From the NCBI RefSeq assembly GCF_004363005.1, contig NZ_SNYH01000003.1:124001-188000 (forward strand): a stretch of DNA of 64,000 bases, read 5' to 3'. Of the stretch, positions 54,734 through 62,912 are shown in pieces; position 1 is the first letter of the stretch; every line of letters starts with the position of its first letter. The DNA comes from Tenacibaculum caenipelagi (lineage in GTDB: Bacteria; Bacteroidota; Bacteroidia; Flavobacteriales; Flavobacteriaceae). Position numbers and translations under genes: made by a program. Below the pieces are notes generated by a model, which was not told where the DNA came from, did not search any database, and was given only the letters and a program-made list of their open reading frames with translations.

Positions 54734-55558
54734 CTATTGCTCTGGGTTTTTATTTTCTTTTCTCCAAGCTGCATAGTCTTCTTGATATTTTGGATCGTTT
54801 AAAGACTTTTCTGGATTTTGCTTTTGCCATTGCTCTTGAAAACTAGAAGCTGATTTAGCAGAGTATCCTCCTGAACCTCCTTCGTTTCCTCCACCTCTAC
54901 CTGGAGTGCCTGAAACATATTTGTTTTCTGCTGCCCAATTCATAAAAACAGTTTTTAATTCAAGTGGTGAAGCTGTTTTTTCATCCTTCATGGTTTCACC
55001 ATTAAATTTAACAACAGTTTTCCCTTCTTCAACTGCAACTTGATGTTTTGAATTAAACAATGTTATTACATCTTCTTTAGGAATAACAGTATTAGCAGGA
55101 ATAATATTCATTAAACTATTTGTAGTTTTCAATGAATTAACAGTTCCCTTTAAAGTGTCTCTTTCACCAGTAATTGTTTCCAATTCTACTTTATGAGCTT
55201 TTTTCATTTTCTCAATATCAGTTGTCAATTCGATTACTTTTTTATCTGGTTTATCAAAAGACTCTTTTACTTTGTTTGAGTGAAATTCAAATAATGAATC
55301 AAAATCTTTCCCTTCAAATTCATATCCTAATTCTTTCTTTTTGTTTTTAACTTCCATTTCTACTCCTGCCGTCTTACCTTCATTGTATGAAGTAGTTTTT
55401 TCGTTTTGAATCCTTTGATTCAATTCGTCATCCGAAAAAACATTTACTTTTTGTAAGGTAATATCCTCCTCTCTTTCACTTTTAATCTTTGCTTCTAAAT
55501 CCGAAGCTGGAACACCTGCAAATTTTGCAAATGCTTCAATTGTCTCTTTTTTTAACAT
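54734..55558 (-). CDS. Phage scaffolding-like protein
   Basis: 274 aa, Lys/Glu-rich, with a long coiled coil (~60-150), then a Gly-rich linker (TPGRGGGNEGGSGGYS ~222-237) and a charged C-terminal helix ending ENKNPEQ. This composition just upstream of the capsid gene is typical of scaffolding proteins. Confidence 0.7.
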   Translation of the reverse strand: MLKKETIEAFAKFAGVPASDLEAKIKSEREEDITLQKVNVFSDDELNQRIQNEKTTSYNEGKTAGVEMEVKNKKKELGYEFEGKDFDSLFEFHSNKVKESFDKPDKKVIELTTDIEKMKKAHKVELETITGERDTLKGTVNSLKTTNSLMNIIPANTVIPKEDVITLFNSKHQVAVEEGKTVVKFNGETMKDEKTASPLELKTVFMNWAAENKYVSGTPGRGGGNEGGSGGYSAKSASSFQEQWQKQNPEKSLNDPKYQEDYAAWRKENKNPEQ

Positions 55559-55567
55559 CTTGTTATT

Positions 55568-55912
55568 TTATTCTACGGTTAAATTGTTAATCCATTCTTT
55601 TACTACTTCTCTTATGTCTGCTACTTTTGTTGCTTCACCTAGATCAATGTTGTTTTCTTTAGCATACTTTTTAAGTTTGTCACCATTGGCATTGTCTACA
55701 TTGAACTCTTCCTCTTTCTCAGATTCTTCCCAAATATCTAGGATTCTTAAGCCTTTGATTTTTTTTAACTCTTCTTCTGAAGTTGCTTTTTCTCCTTTAC
55801 TTATTAGTTCTTCAGCAACATTATCTACAACAGGTCTTGGATTTCCAATTGTCTCTCTTTTTTCTTCTTTTCCGTTTCTAACGGTTATTTTAATCTTCTG
55901 AATTGTTTTCAT
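55568..55912 (-). CDS. Small phage protein with possible HeH/LEM-like motif
   Basis: 114 aa, acidic. C-terminal GDKLKKYAKENNIDLGEA (~79-96) is like the short HeH/SAP-type helix-extended-helix motif of phage head proteins. Start overlaps the portal stop by 23 bp. Possibly a head accessory protein. Confidence 0.55.
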   Translation of the reverse strand: MKTIQKIKITVRNGKEEKRETIGNPRPVVDNVAEELISKGEKATSEEELKKIKGLRILDIWEESEKEEEFNVDNANGDKLKKYAKENNIDLGEATKVADIREVVKEWINNLTVE

Positions 55913-57533
55913 TTTTTTTTGGTTTTGATTCTACAAATTTTTGAAACTCTTTTTTTAGCACTTCAATGTCTTTTGTCCAATCGATTTTAGTGACAATCCA
56001 CTCAGAGAAGTACAGTTTTTCACTTATCTTATCAACTCCTACTTGATTTGAAGTAAGAGCATCTAATTCTTGTAATGTAAAATGAACTAAAGGCTCAATT
56101 TTGAATTCTTTAAGTTTTTGCTCGTACATTTGAGTGTCGTTTTGATACTCACTTAGCAAATATTGCTTGTACAAGTAATCTAATGTTGTTATTGGAGCTT
56201 TAGATTCTTTAGCTTTAGTGTATTTCTCCCAAATAACATCTGGATTTTCACAAACAAATCTTTTTCCGTTTTTGATTGATACACTTCCATACTCATTTCC
56301 AAACATCCATTTAGCGATATAATCAACAACTCTCTCTTTAATTGTTTCTTCTGTTACTGAAAAATTATGAAGCTGAGTATTTAATGGCTGAGTATCTATA
56401 AATCTTCCTGTTGCTGTCTCTGACTTTTCTGCTTCTGAATAAGTGTTTAAAATGGTGAATTCCATTTTTTTCTCTAACTTATCTAAGGATTCTTCCATTT
56501 TACCCCATGCCTCAATAGGTGGTGCAGCAAATCCTGCTACATTTGGAGCCAGTATAGGTGTTTCTTTATTCTTAGGCAGTGGCAACATTATGCCGTCAGA
56601 AACATCAAGTTTTAAGTTGAACTTTTTACCAGCACATGATGGGCAAGTTTTATGGTCTCCTTCTCCATCTTTTATTTTTCCTGACCCTTCACATCTTGTG
56701 CATTTACTAACATATTGCCAGTACTTAGGATAAGCGTGTAAAAACTTGAATATTGAAAGTACAGAGCATTCTCTAACATACTCTTTAAGTAAATCTTCTA
56801 TTTTGTTTATGAATGACTTTCTTCCTCCTGTCTTTTTATCAATTATATCTGATACTAAAATTGCAGGAACAAAACCTTTGTTGTGGAATAAAGCATGTTG
56901 ATTATCTTCGTTTTCAAACTCCTTCAAATTATCTCCTTCTAAATAATAAAGAGCATCTTTTTCATCATCAACAACTCTAAAAACATCTAATTGCTTTTTA
57001 CCTATACTAAACTTTCCGTGTTTTAAAACTAAATAATCAAGTTTACCCCATTTTACAGTGTAATCGTGAATTACATTTATTGATTTGTATGTAGGATAAG
57101 AAACTGGAGTCTCATTTTCTTCTGCTTCAATAAAGATTAAACCATTTGGATCCGTAACATAAGCTTCAAACCAATAGTCTTGCATCCATTTGTTCAGTGA
57201 TATTCCTTCTGGAAGTTTTGAGATTATTTCTATTAAATCTTTTTTGTTAGAATCAATTTCAATATCTAAAGTGCTGCTTCCTCCTTTTGCTGAAAACACT
57301 TTAGTAAATTGATTAAGTAATCTATGGATGAAGTCCTTTGGTGAACGCGCTATCTTTTGTCTTAGCTTTTTTTGACTTTCATTTTCAAAGTTTGTGATTT
57401 TCTCGATCTCACTTGTAATATCTCCACCGTTATAATACACATCTAACCTTGTAAAATCAGACTTGTAATCTCCAAGGTTTTTGTTTCTAGGCGTCTTGAT
57501 TATTTCATGTATAGAATCAGTGTCTAATATCAT
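55890..57533 (-). CDS. Phage portal protein with inserted zinc-binding knuckle
   Basis: 547 aa. Portal by size and order between terminase and scaffold/capsid. An insertion at residues ~277-300, CTRCEGSGKIKD...CPSCAGKKF, has the C-x2-C-x-G-x-G and C-x2-C pattern of the DnaJ central zinc domain. Zinc binding is likely from the four cysteines; the role in the portal is unknown. Starts on ATG 57533. Confidence 0.75.
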   Translation of the reverse strand: MILDTDSIHEIIKTPRNKNLGDYKSDFTRLDVYYNGGDITSEIEKITNFENESQKKLRQKIARSPKDFIHRLLNQFTKVFSAKGGSSTLDIEIDSNKKDLIEIISKLPEGISLNKWMQDYWFEAYVTDPNGLIFIEAEENETPVSYPTYKSINVIHDYTVKWGKLDYLVLKHGKFSIGKKQLDVFRVVDDEKDALYYLEGDNLKEFENEDNQHALFHNKGFVPAILVSDIIDKKTGGRKSFINKIEDLLKEYVRECSVLSIFKFLHAYPKYWQYVSKCTRCEGSGKIKDGEGDHKTCPSCAGKKFNLKLDVSDGIMLPLPKNKETPILAPNVAGFAAPPIEAWGKMEESLDKLEKKMEFTILNTYSEAEKSETATGRFIDTQPLNTQLHNFSVTEETIKERVVDYIAKWMFGNEYGSVSIKNGKRFVCENPDVIWEKYTKAKESKAPITTLDYLYKQYLLSEYQNDTQMYEQKLKEFKIEPLVHFTLQELDALTSNQVGVDKISEKLYFSEWIVTKIDWTKDIEVLKKEFQKFVESKPKKNENNSED

Positions 57534-57609
57534 CTTAATAGATTAGTTATCACAAATATAAAATCAAAGGCTTGCTGTTATTGGTACTAAATAGTTTATA
57601 TTAGTAGTT

Positions 57610-59028
57610 TTAGTAGAATATGTCATATCCCGAATTATGACTCATGTGTCCATATCTAACAGCATCCCAAACGTGATTATACTTATCTATTGGTTGATTT
57701 ATTTGAATACCATTAACTTCCTTGAACTTGTAGTTTTCTCTTTCTTTTTTGACATGCTTCCATAGCTTATTTTTAACACAATGAATTTTCTTTCTTTTCA
57801 TAGAAAGAAGCCAGAACATAATAGATTTTGTTTTAGATATTTTAAAGGCTTCATCCCATCCTAAGTCAACAAGTCCTTGAACCATTTCAACTGTTCCTTT
57901 ATTTTCTCCTGTATATTTATCTGAGCTATCACATGCTAACGGTAAATGTTTCTCCACACCACATTCCAACAGCATTTCGTCTAATCTATCAGGTGTTTCA
58001 ACTGATTCATATATTAAAAGCTCAAACCAGATGTTATTTTCATCTTCAGCATATCTTACTGTTGCATTAGGGTCAGCCGTAAAACCGAAATCATTTGCGT
58101 AAGTGTAAGCGACATCAGGAAACTCTTCAATCCAAGTAAGCTGATTAAATACAACTCCTTTCATGGCTCCTCTTAGTCCTAAACCGTAAACTTTCCAATC
58201 AAACACACTAGCTGTTCCTTGTTTTACATTTTTGGGGTGAGGTGGTGGCTGGTTCTTTTCGCTAATAGATTCTCCATTATACAAAACATCGTCTTCTGTT
58301 ACCTCATAAGAGCCAGGTAACCAAGGTTCATAAGCTAATATTTCATTTAACTCATTAGGTGAGATATATTTATTTTCTCTGAAAGTAGTTTTTAGGTAGT
58401 TTACATCTTCTCTTGGAATTACAGTATTGAAAACCCAATGGTCTGTAAAACATGGGTTAAAATCCATCCACCAAAATATTCTACATCTCATTTTAACCTG
58501 CTTAAACACCTCTTCTCTAATAAACATTACTTCATTAAAGAAAGCATAATCACAACCTCCTCCAAACTTACCATCTCCTAATAGATTTACTTTAGTGTTT
58601 AGTATTTTAAATGAGCTTATTTCTTTAGCTCTTTCAAATGGATTATCTAATCCAAAAAGATTTAAAATCCTCTTGAAATCATCATATAATGTTGTTTTGA
58701 ATTCGTTGTATGTTTCCCGGTAGACATTTATTGTACATCCGTCCTCTTCATGCTTTATTGTAGCTAAGTAGATTATAATGAAAATAGAACCCCATGTCTT
58801 TGTACTTCTTGAAGAACCTTCTAAAACAGCACCGGTATAGCCAGATAAGAGCTTGGGCTTTCCTTCTTTATCAAAACCCCATTTCTGCCCGTTAATTGAA
58901 TCATGAAGTATTTTGTAGTTAGGACTAGTTTTATCATTAAAAACTATCAATCCATCTTTTAACTCATCAATCTTTTCTTCTTCAAGTAATTGCTCTAATT
59001 CTAATATTTCATCATCTGTCAACCCCAC
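57610..59028 (-). CDS. terL: Terminase large subunit
   Basis: 472 aa. ATPase half with Walker A GSSRSTKT (~71-78) and acidic Walker B region; nuclease half with DFGFTADPNATV (~300) and LACDSSDKYTGENKGT (~363-378) acidic residues. Packages DNA into the prohead. Starts on GTG at 59028, whose last base is the first base of the terS stop codon. Confidence 0.9.
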   Translation of the reverse strand: MGLTDDEILELEQLLEEEKIDELKDGLIVFNDKTSPNYKILHDSINGQKWGFDKEGKPKLLSGYTGAVLEGSSRSTKTWGSIFIIIYLATIKHEEDGCTINVYRETYNEFKTTLYDDFKRILNLFGLDNPFERAKEISSFKILNTKVNLLGDGKFGGGCDYAFFNEVMFIREEVFKQVKMRCRIFWWMDFNPCFTDHWVFNTVIPREDVNYLKTTFRENKYISPNELNEILAYEPWLPGSYEVTEDDVLYNGESISEKNQPPPHPKNVKQGTASVFDWKVYGLGLRGAMKGVVFNQLTWIEEFPDVAYTYANDFGFTADPNATVRYAEDENNIWFELLIYESVETPDRLDEMLLECGVEKHLPLACDSSDKYTGENKGTVEMVQGLVDLGWDEAFKISKTKSIMFWLLSMKRKKIHCVKNKLWKHVKKERENYKFKEVNGIQINQPIDKYNHVWDAVRYGHMSHNSGYDIFY

Positions 59029-59615
59029 TATTCAGATTGTATTTTTTTTCTTAATTCTTGTATTCTTGCTTTTCTTTCTTCTTTAGTTAGCTTTTCATTC
59101 TTTTGATAGTTGTGTTCTCCATAAAGACCTTTATGTTTAGCTAACATTTCGTAAGCTTTTTCTTTATTAAAAAACTCTATGTGAATACCATTTTTAGTTT
59201 CTTTTATTGATACTATTGACCTTCTTTGTACAGGGGTTAGTTCATCTAAGTTTTTTATAACAACCCCAGTTCTTGTCATTGTCTCAATTATATCATTCCC
59301 TTCTTCATCTTTTGTTTTATAAGGTATTTCAATAGAACCAACTGTTACAATGTTTGTGACATCCAACATTGCCATTGCTTCAAGCTCTTTGATTATGTCG
59401 TCTCCTTTTAATCGACTATTTTCTTCATTTTGTTTTTGTCTTTCTGAAACATACTCCAATACGTTAGTAATTGTTAGTATTTTAGAGAAATTAACTTTAG
59501 CAGTTTCTTCACTTACAGATGGATAAAACTTTTGATAAGCTTTAGTTCCGTTAAACCCATTGACAAACCACTCATCAATTATTAGCTTGTATTTTTCTAA
59601 AGTACTTTCCTTCAT
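59028..59615 (-). CDS. terS: Terminase small subunit
   Basis: 195 aa. N-terminal helix-turn-helix region (FNGTKAYQKFYPSVSEETAKVNFSKIL split at ~24-50) for DNA recognition, central oligomerisation region and a very basic C-terminal tail (KEERKARIQELRKKIQ). Terminase_2 type. Overlaps terL by 1 bp. Confidence 0.85.
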   Translation of the reverse strand: MKESTLEKYKLIIDEWFVNGFNGTKAYQKFYPSVSEETAKVNFSKILTITNVLEYVSERQKQNEENSRLKGDDIIKELEAMAMLDVTNIVTVGSIEIPYKTKDEEGNDIIETMTRTGVVIKNLDELTPVQRRSIVSIKETKNGIHIEFFNKEKAYEMLAKHKGLYGEHNYQKNEKLTKEERKARIQELRKKIQSE

Positions 59616-59771
59616 TTATTCTTGCTTTAAAAGTTTTCCTGTTTTTTTACAAAAAGTATATCCAAACTCATTTGCTAAGGGTTCAGCTTGTTTAAATGTT
59701 TTTTCTGTATCTTTTAACTGTTTCTGAATTAATGTAGATATTCTTTCTAATTTTTCTTTGATTTGAATCAT
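59616..59771 (-). CDS. Small phage protein (51 aa), unknown
   Basis: ATG 59771, stop ending at 59616, immediately before the terS start. MIQIKEKLERISTLIQKQL start, helical, with one cysteine near GYTFCKKTGK. The good frame, spacing and continuity with neighbours support a real gene. Confidence 0.55.
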   Translation of the reverse strand: MIQIKEKLERISTLIQKQLKDTEKTFKQAEPLANEFGYTFCKKTGKLLKQE

Positions 59772-59779
59772 CCTAAACT

Positions 59780-60004
59780 TTATTTATGAAATTTACTGGT
59801 TTGGATTAATCTTTGATTTTGGCTCAAATTGTTTATTGCGGATTTTGGTTTATCTATTGATTCTCTAGCTTTTTTACAAGCTTTCAAAAAATCTTGTTCT
59901 AACTTTTCCTTGTTATTATGAACTGTATTAACCTCTGTCTTTCCTGATGCTTCACGTAATATCTTTTCACGGTATGTTCCTACATAAACCTCTTTATTAC
60001 TCAT
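59780..60004 (-). CDS. Small basic phage protein, unknown
   Basis: 74 aa, charged, helical, C terminus Lys/Gln/Asn-rich. Eight bp upstream of the 51-aa gene, in the same transcript. Confidence 0.55.
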   Translation of the reverse strand: MSNKEVYVGTYREKILREASGKTEVNTVHNNKEKLEQDFLKACKKARESIDKPKSAINNLSQNQRLIQTSKFHK

Positions 60005-60020
60005 ACTTTCATTGTTTTTA

Positions 60021-60042
60021 AAATGCCCCGAAGGGCATTGTG
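60021..60042 (-). terminator. UUCG-capped hairpin inside the operon
   Basis: On the minus strand AATGCCC-TTCG-GGGCATT, then TTAAAA. A perfect 7-bp stem with a very stable UUCG loop, but weak T-tract. May be a partial terminator or processing site. Confidence 0.6.
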
Positions 60043-60046
60043 TTAA

Positions 60047-60379
60047 TTAAAAATCTATCCTCCTAATAGTACTAAATGTCTTTCCGCTTTCTGTCATTAT
60101 ATAGTAAGTACTAGGACAGTAAATAGGCGTGATTACATGCTTAAACTTACCTTTCTCTTCTTTTTCAGAAATAATAAACATATGAATGTCTTTATGATTA
60201 TCTTTTGGATGGTCTTTTAAAAGAAGGTTATACTGTTCACTCATTGGGGTTTTATAAGTCTTATCAATTTCCTCTTCTTTTGTCAATTTCCTATCATCAT
60301 AAACCAAATGATAAACATCACCTAAAATTTCATTGCTTTGTCTGTTTTCTGACGTGACACGTCTTAAAATAAATGGCAT
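60047..60379 (-). CDS. Phage protein, unknown
   Basis: 110 aa with a beta-rich C-terminal half (HVITPIYCPSTYYIMTESGK). Not recognised. Followed by the UUCG hairpin. Confidence 0.6.
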   Translation of the reverse strand: MPFILRRVTSENRQSNEILGDVYHLVYDDRKLTKEEEIDKTYKTPMSEQYNLLLKDHPKDNHKDIHMFIISEKEEKGKFKHVITPIYCPSTYYIMTESGKTFSTIRRIDF

Positions 60380-60446
60380 ATATGTATGTGTTTATGTATT
60401 GCTTACTCTTTAAAGGATTTTCGGCATTCTCCTATTTGTTTATTAT

Positions 60447-60854
60447 TTAATTCTGTAATTTGAATATTACTTGCTTAAACGAATTGTTAACATATATAAC
60501 ACTATCCGATTTAATTATTCTACACTCTTTAAAAACCTTTAGAGTTTTATATAAAGTTGCTTTTGATACTCTATAAGTGTTTTCCATTTTGTATAGAAGC
60601 TCTTTACTTGTAAAAGGTCTTTCATACTCACATATCTTTTCTAGTATTGCATACTTCTCAGGAGTCTTTCTCAAACTATTATTCTCTAAATAATTATCTA
60701 AGCTCCTTTTGTGTTTATCAAATAAGCTACTTTTACTTTGATTAACTAATTTTAAAACAGTAGCCCCTATAAGGGTGCAGTCGTTTGTTTCTTTCATCTC
60801 TCCTCCTATATCTACAAAAACTTTATTTTCTCTTATTTCTATTAGTTTACTCAT
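60447..60854 (-). CDS. Phage Fur-like winged-helix protein
   Basis: 135 aa. Residues ~60-120 (LRKTPEKYAILEKICEY, FTSKELLYKM, VSKATLYKTLKVFKECRII) match the N-terminal DNA-binding domain of the Fur/Zur family. The Fur dimerisation domain and its metal-binding His/Cys cluster are absent. Probably a phage transcription factor of early or late genes. Overlaps its upstream gene by 8 bp. Confidence 0.7.
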   Translation of the reverse strand: MSKLIEIRENKVFVDIGGEMKETNDCTLIGATVLKLVNQSKSSLFDKHKRSLDNYLENNSLRKTPEKYAILEKICEYERPFTSKELLYKMENTYRVSKATLYKTLKVFKECRIIKSDSVIYVNNSFKQVIFKLQN

Positions 60855-61233
60855 TTTTTTGAGAATTTTTTTCTATTCGATCATAAGGAGGCATGGTTTC
60901 TAATCTTATCGCTTTAATTGTTCTTTTACCTAGAACAATTGCTTTTACAACTCTATGGCACCCATCAGCTATTGTTCCATATCTATCTAGTATAATAGGA
61001 TGCTTCAAGTCTGTATCTGTACATCTTTTGGCGTGGTGAATAAAATCATCTAAATCATTTATCTCCCAAGTACTACGTCTAAGATCTATTCCAGATAAAG
61101 GCATGTCAAATATTGGATATTGTTTTGAGTGTTCTATAAGCTTAGTGGCTGAATACACATAACCATCTGTATCTTCATAGTAATTTTCTTCTAAGCTTAC
61201 TTTTTCAATAGGTACGGTAGGTATATTATTCAT
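60847..61233 (-). CDS. ParB/sulfiredoxin-like nuclease-fold protein
   Basis: 128 aa. The segment HPIILDRYGTIADGCHRVVK (~77-96) matches the ParB-type G-x-x-x-x-DGxHR motif of ParB N-terminal or nuclease-fold proteins. No HTH or C-terminal domain. May act on DNA or modify host proteins; not a full partition protein. Confidence 0.7.
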   Translation of the reverse strand: MNNIPTVPIEKVSLEENYYEDTDGYVYSATKLIEHSKQYPIFDMPLSGIDLRRSTWEINDLDDFIHHAKRCTDTDLKHPIILDRYGTIADGCHRVVKAIVLGKRTIKAIRLETMPPYDRIEKNSQKNE

Positions 61234-61423
61234 GACTCTTTTTCTTTTTATCTATTAAGGAAGCAAAAAATGACAATGTGATAAATGCAAAAAAGTTTAT
61301 TACAAATACTATTAATCCATAGTCAGAATAACCAAAACATATAGTCCTTACTATTATCACTATTCCAAAAATTATTTGAAGCAAGAACACTACTCCAAAT
61401 ATTTGTAAAATTGTTTTTGTCAT
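61226..61423 (-). CDS. Small two-helix phage membrane protein
   Basis: 65 aa with two membrane helices (ILQIFGVVFLLQIIFGIVIIV and YGLIVFVINFFAFITLSFFA) and a lysine-rich tail. Overlaps the ParB-like gene by 8 bp. Far from the lysis cassette, so a holin role is less likely than an envelope or exclusion role. Confidence 0.6.
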   Translation of the reverse strand: MTKTILQIFGVVFLLQIIFGIVIIVRTICFGYSDYGLIVFVINFFAFITLSFFASLIDKKKKSHE

Positions 61424-61484
61424 GATTTTTAAATTATTAGTGTTTATCGGGGCTTAATCTACTTGCTTCACCGTGTAAATACAA

Positions 61485-61613
61485 TTAAATTTCGTCAAAA
61501 ACAGAAGTTCCATTATACTCTGAAAAAGTGTAGTAGAAACCTGATATTATTTTATCTGAAACTCTATTGCACTCTTGCTTATAAACATCTTCTATTTGTT
61601 CATCTATAGTCAT
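61485..61613 (-). CDS. Small acidic phage peptide (42 aa)
   Basis: ATG 61613 to TAA 61485; MTIDEQIEDVYKQECNRVSD start, acidic. It is the first ORF after the ~270-nt structured leader. Coding status is inferred from frame, position and natural composition. Confidence 0.45.
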   Translation of the reverse strand: MTIDEQIEDVYKQECNRVSDKIISGFYYTFSEYNGTSVFDEI

Positions 61614-61629
61614 TTTATTTAGATACTCA

Positions 61630-61885
61630 CACCTCTTTAATTACAAGAGTGGATAGATTTTTGGCTTGCGACTGTTGGCGTTAAACTGGCAAATACCTCA
61701 CGTTACTTAATACCATCGAATACTGTCCAGTTCCTCTGATTTATCTAACTACGTGTTTTTAACCCTTGTATTGAGTTTTATAAATTTTTGAAGATTCACT
61801 TTTATTTTCTCCTGTGATGAGGATAGACGTTTATACGCCAATGAAGAAACGCTGTTAATTTAAGCCGCGAATGTGCCGATAACTA
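61630..61885 (-). ncRNA. Structured leader RNA of the phage rightward-to-left operon
   Basis: About 255 nt without usable ORF and with higher GC than surroundings. Nested pairings on the minus strand: GGCTT (61862-61866) with AAGCC (61663-61667); a 12-bp long-range helix TTGGCGTATAAAC (61829-61841, one A bulge) with GTTTAACGCCAA (61675-61686); AACTGG/CCAGTT (61684-61732) as partly competing; and a hairpin with stem CTCTT/AAGAG (61630-61651) 17 nt before the first ORF. No named RNA family recognised. Confidence 0.55.
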
Positions 61886-61888
61886 TAA

Positions 61889-61918
61889 CAAATATAGTAC
61901 TTTACAATAAAAAAACAA
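61889..61918 (-). promoter_or_regulatory. Sigma(ABfr) promoter of the leader/late operon
   Basis: Minus-strand TTG (61916-61918), 19-nt spacer, TATATTTG (61889-61896). The TTG is inside the terminator stem of the upstream gene. Start predicted near 61885. Confidence 0.65.
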
Positions 61919-61940
61919 CTATTATTTTAGTTGTTTTTTT
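61910..61940. terminator. Bidirectional terminator hairpin
   Basis: Stem AAAAACAACTA/TAGTTGTTTTT with T-runs on both strands. It covers the stop of the 98-aa gene and overlaps the -33 element of the next promoter. Confidence 0.75.
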
Positions 61941-62223
61941 TATATATTATGTCTTGTAATTCTTGTTTAACCTTCTTAGTTCTTTCTACTTCTGCCCCTT
62001 TTGTGATTGCGTAACTCAGTCCTAAGTTTTGAAGTTTTAACACAAGTAGCTCCTCATTAATTTTATTTTCTGAAGCTAGTTTTTCTTTTAGATCAGTAAC
62101 TTGTTTTAACCAGTCATTATATTTGTATGCAATTGAAAAACCGTATTTCTTAAAATCTTTATTGTTTTTAAATTCTTCTAGTTTATTAAACAATGTTTCT
62201 ACTTTCTGTATTGTTTGTTTCAT
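61927..62223 (-). CDS. Coiled-coil phage protein, unknown
   Basis: 98 aa from ATG 62223 (a TTG two codons upstream is less likely). Two helical segments rich in Lys/Glu. A TAAATTTG -7 box lies 3 bp upstream of the ATG, so the mRNA would be near-leaderless. Function unknown. Confidence 0.6.
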   Translation of the reverse strand: MKQTIQKVETLFNKLEEFKNNKDFKKYGFSIAYKYNDWLKQVTDLKEKLASENKINEELLVLKLQNLGLSYAITKGAEVERTKKVKQELQDIIYKKNN

Positions 62224-62226
62224 GTT

Positions 62227-62250
62227 CAAATTTAATATTTCTTATATTTG
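62227..62250. promoter_or_regulatory. Divergent near-leaderless promoters
   Basis: Minus-strand TAAATTTG (62227-62234) precedes the 98-aa gene by 3 bp; plus-strand TATATTTG (62243-62250) precedes the 51-aa membrane protein by 4 bp. No clear -33 TTG for either. Confidence 0.5.
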
Positions 62251-62254
62251 TTTT

Positions 62255-62410
62255 ATGCTATTATTTGTAGATCCAGAAAAAGTTAAAATCCCCTTGGGTG
62301 AATTGAATGTTAGTTTACAGGATTTAATTCTACTATTTGTGTTTTTTATGTTATGGTGTGTTGGGTTGATCTTAAACGAACATATCAGAAGAAAAAAGAA
62401 TGATTTTTAA
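62255..62410 (+). CDS. Small single-helix membrane protein (51 aa)
   Basis: ATG 62255; one C-terminal membrane helix (LQDLILLFVFFMLWCVGLIL) followed by basic HIRRKKN. The frame is open upstream but overlaps the divergent gene, and the -7 box fixes the start here. Lone plus-strand gene between minus-strand genes with a promoter like that of the 42190 gene; a second moron candidate. Overlaps the convergent ASCH gene by 4 bp. Confidence 0.6.
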   Translation: MLLFVDPEKVKIPLGELNVSLQDLILLFVFFMLWCVGLILNEHIRRKKNDF

Positions 62411-62853
62411 AAATTGTTTTTAGGGAAATCCCATAAAGATAACTTGCCTTTTACATTAAGGATTGGTTCCTTATATGAAACAGGATTTGCAAGAACCCAA
62501 TTATAAATTATTTTGGTGTCTCTATTAGTATGGAATTCATTTCCAACAATTACTCCATTAGTTTTTTCTGCCCAAATAGATTCGTGATTAATTACACAAT
62601 CTATAATATCAACCTCACCAATGATTGCTCCAAAAGGCATATAATCTACTTTTTGTGGCATTTCTTTAACTTTAGAAGTGATGTACCATGCTTGCTCTTC
62701 TGTTAAAATATTTGGTAAGTTTCCTGCTTTTTTTAAAGAGCTATGAATATAAATACGACCTCTGAAACTTGTTTTCCATGTCCTGTTCTCTATGTCTTTG
62801 ATTCCATTAGCTATTAATGACGCCCAAGGTTGCTTTATTGACAATGCTTTCAT
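62407..62853 (-). CDS. ASCH-domain protein
   Basis: 148 aa. PUA-like ASCH fold: MKALSIKQPWASLIANGIKD (1-20), IENRTWKTSFRGRIYIHSS (~21-39) and PFGAIIGEVDIIDCV (~72-86). Members bind RNA or hydrolyse N4-acetylcytidine; phage ASCH proteins are common but poorly understood. Confidence 0.85.
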   Translation of the reverse strand: MKALSIKQPWASLIANGIKDIENRTWKTSFRGRIYIHSSLKKAGNLPNILTEEQAWYITSKVKEMPQKVDYMPFGAIIGEVDIIDCVINHESIWAEKTNGVIVGNEFHTNRDTKIIYNWVLANPVSYKEPILNVKGKLSLWDFPKNNF

Positions 62854-62912
62854 TTTATAATACTCTTTAGTTTAAATATCGGGATGATGTTATGTTTTTT
62901 TATATTAATGCA

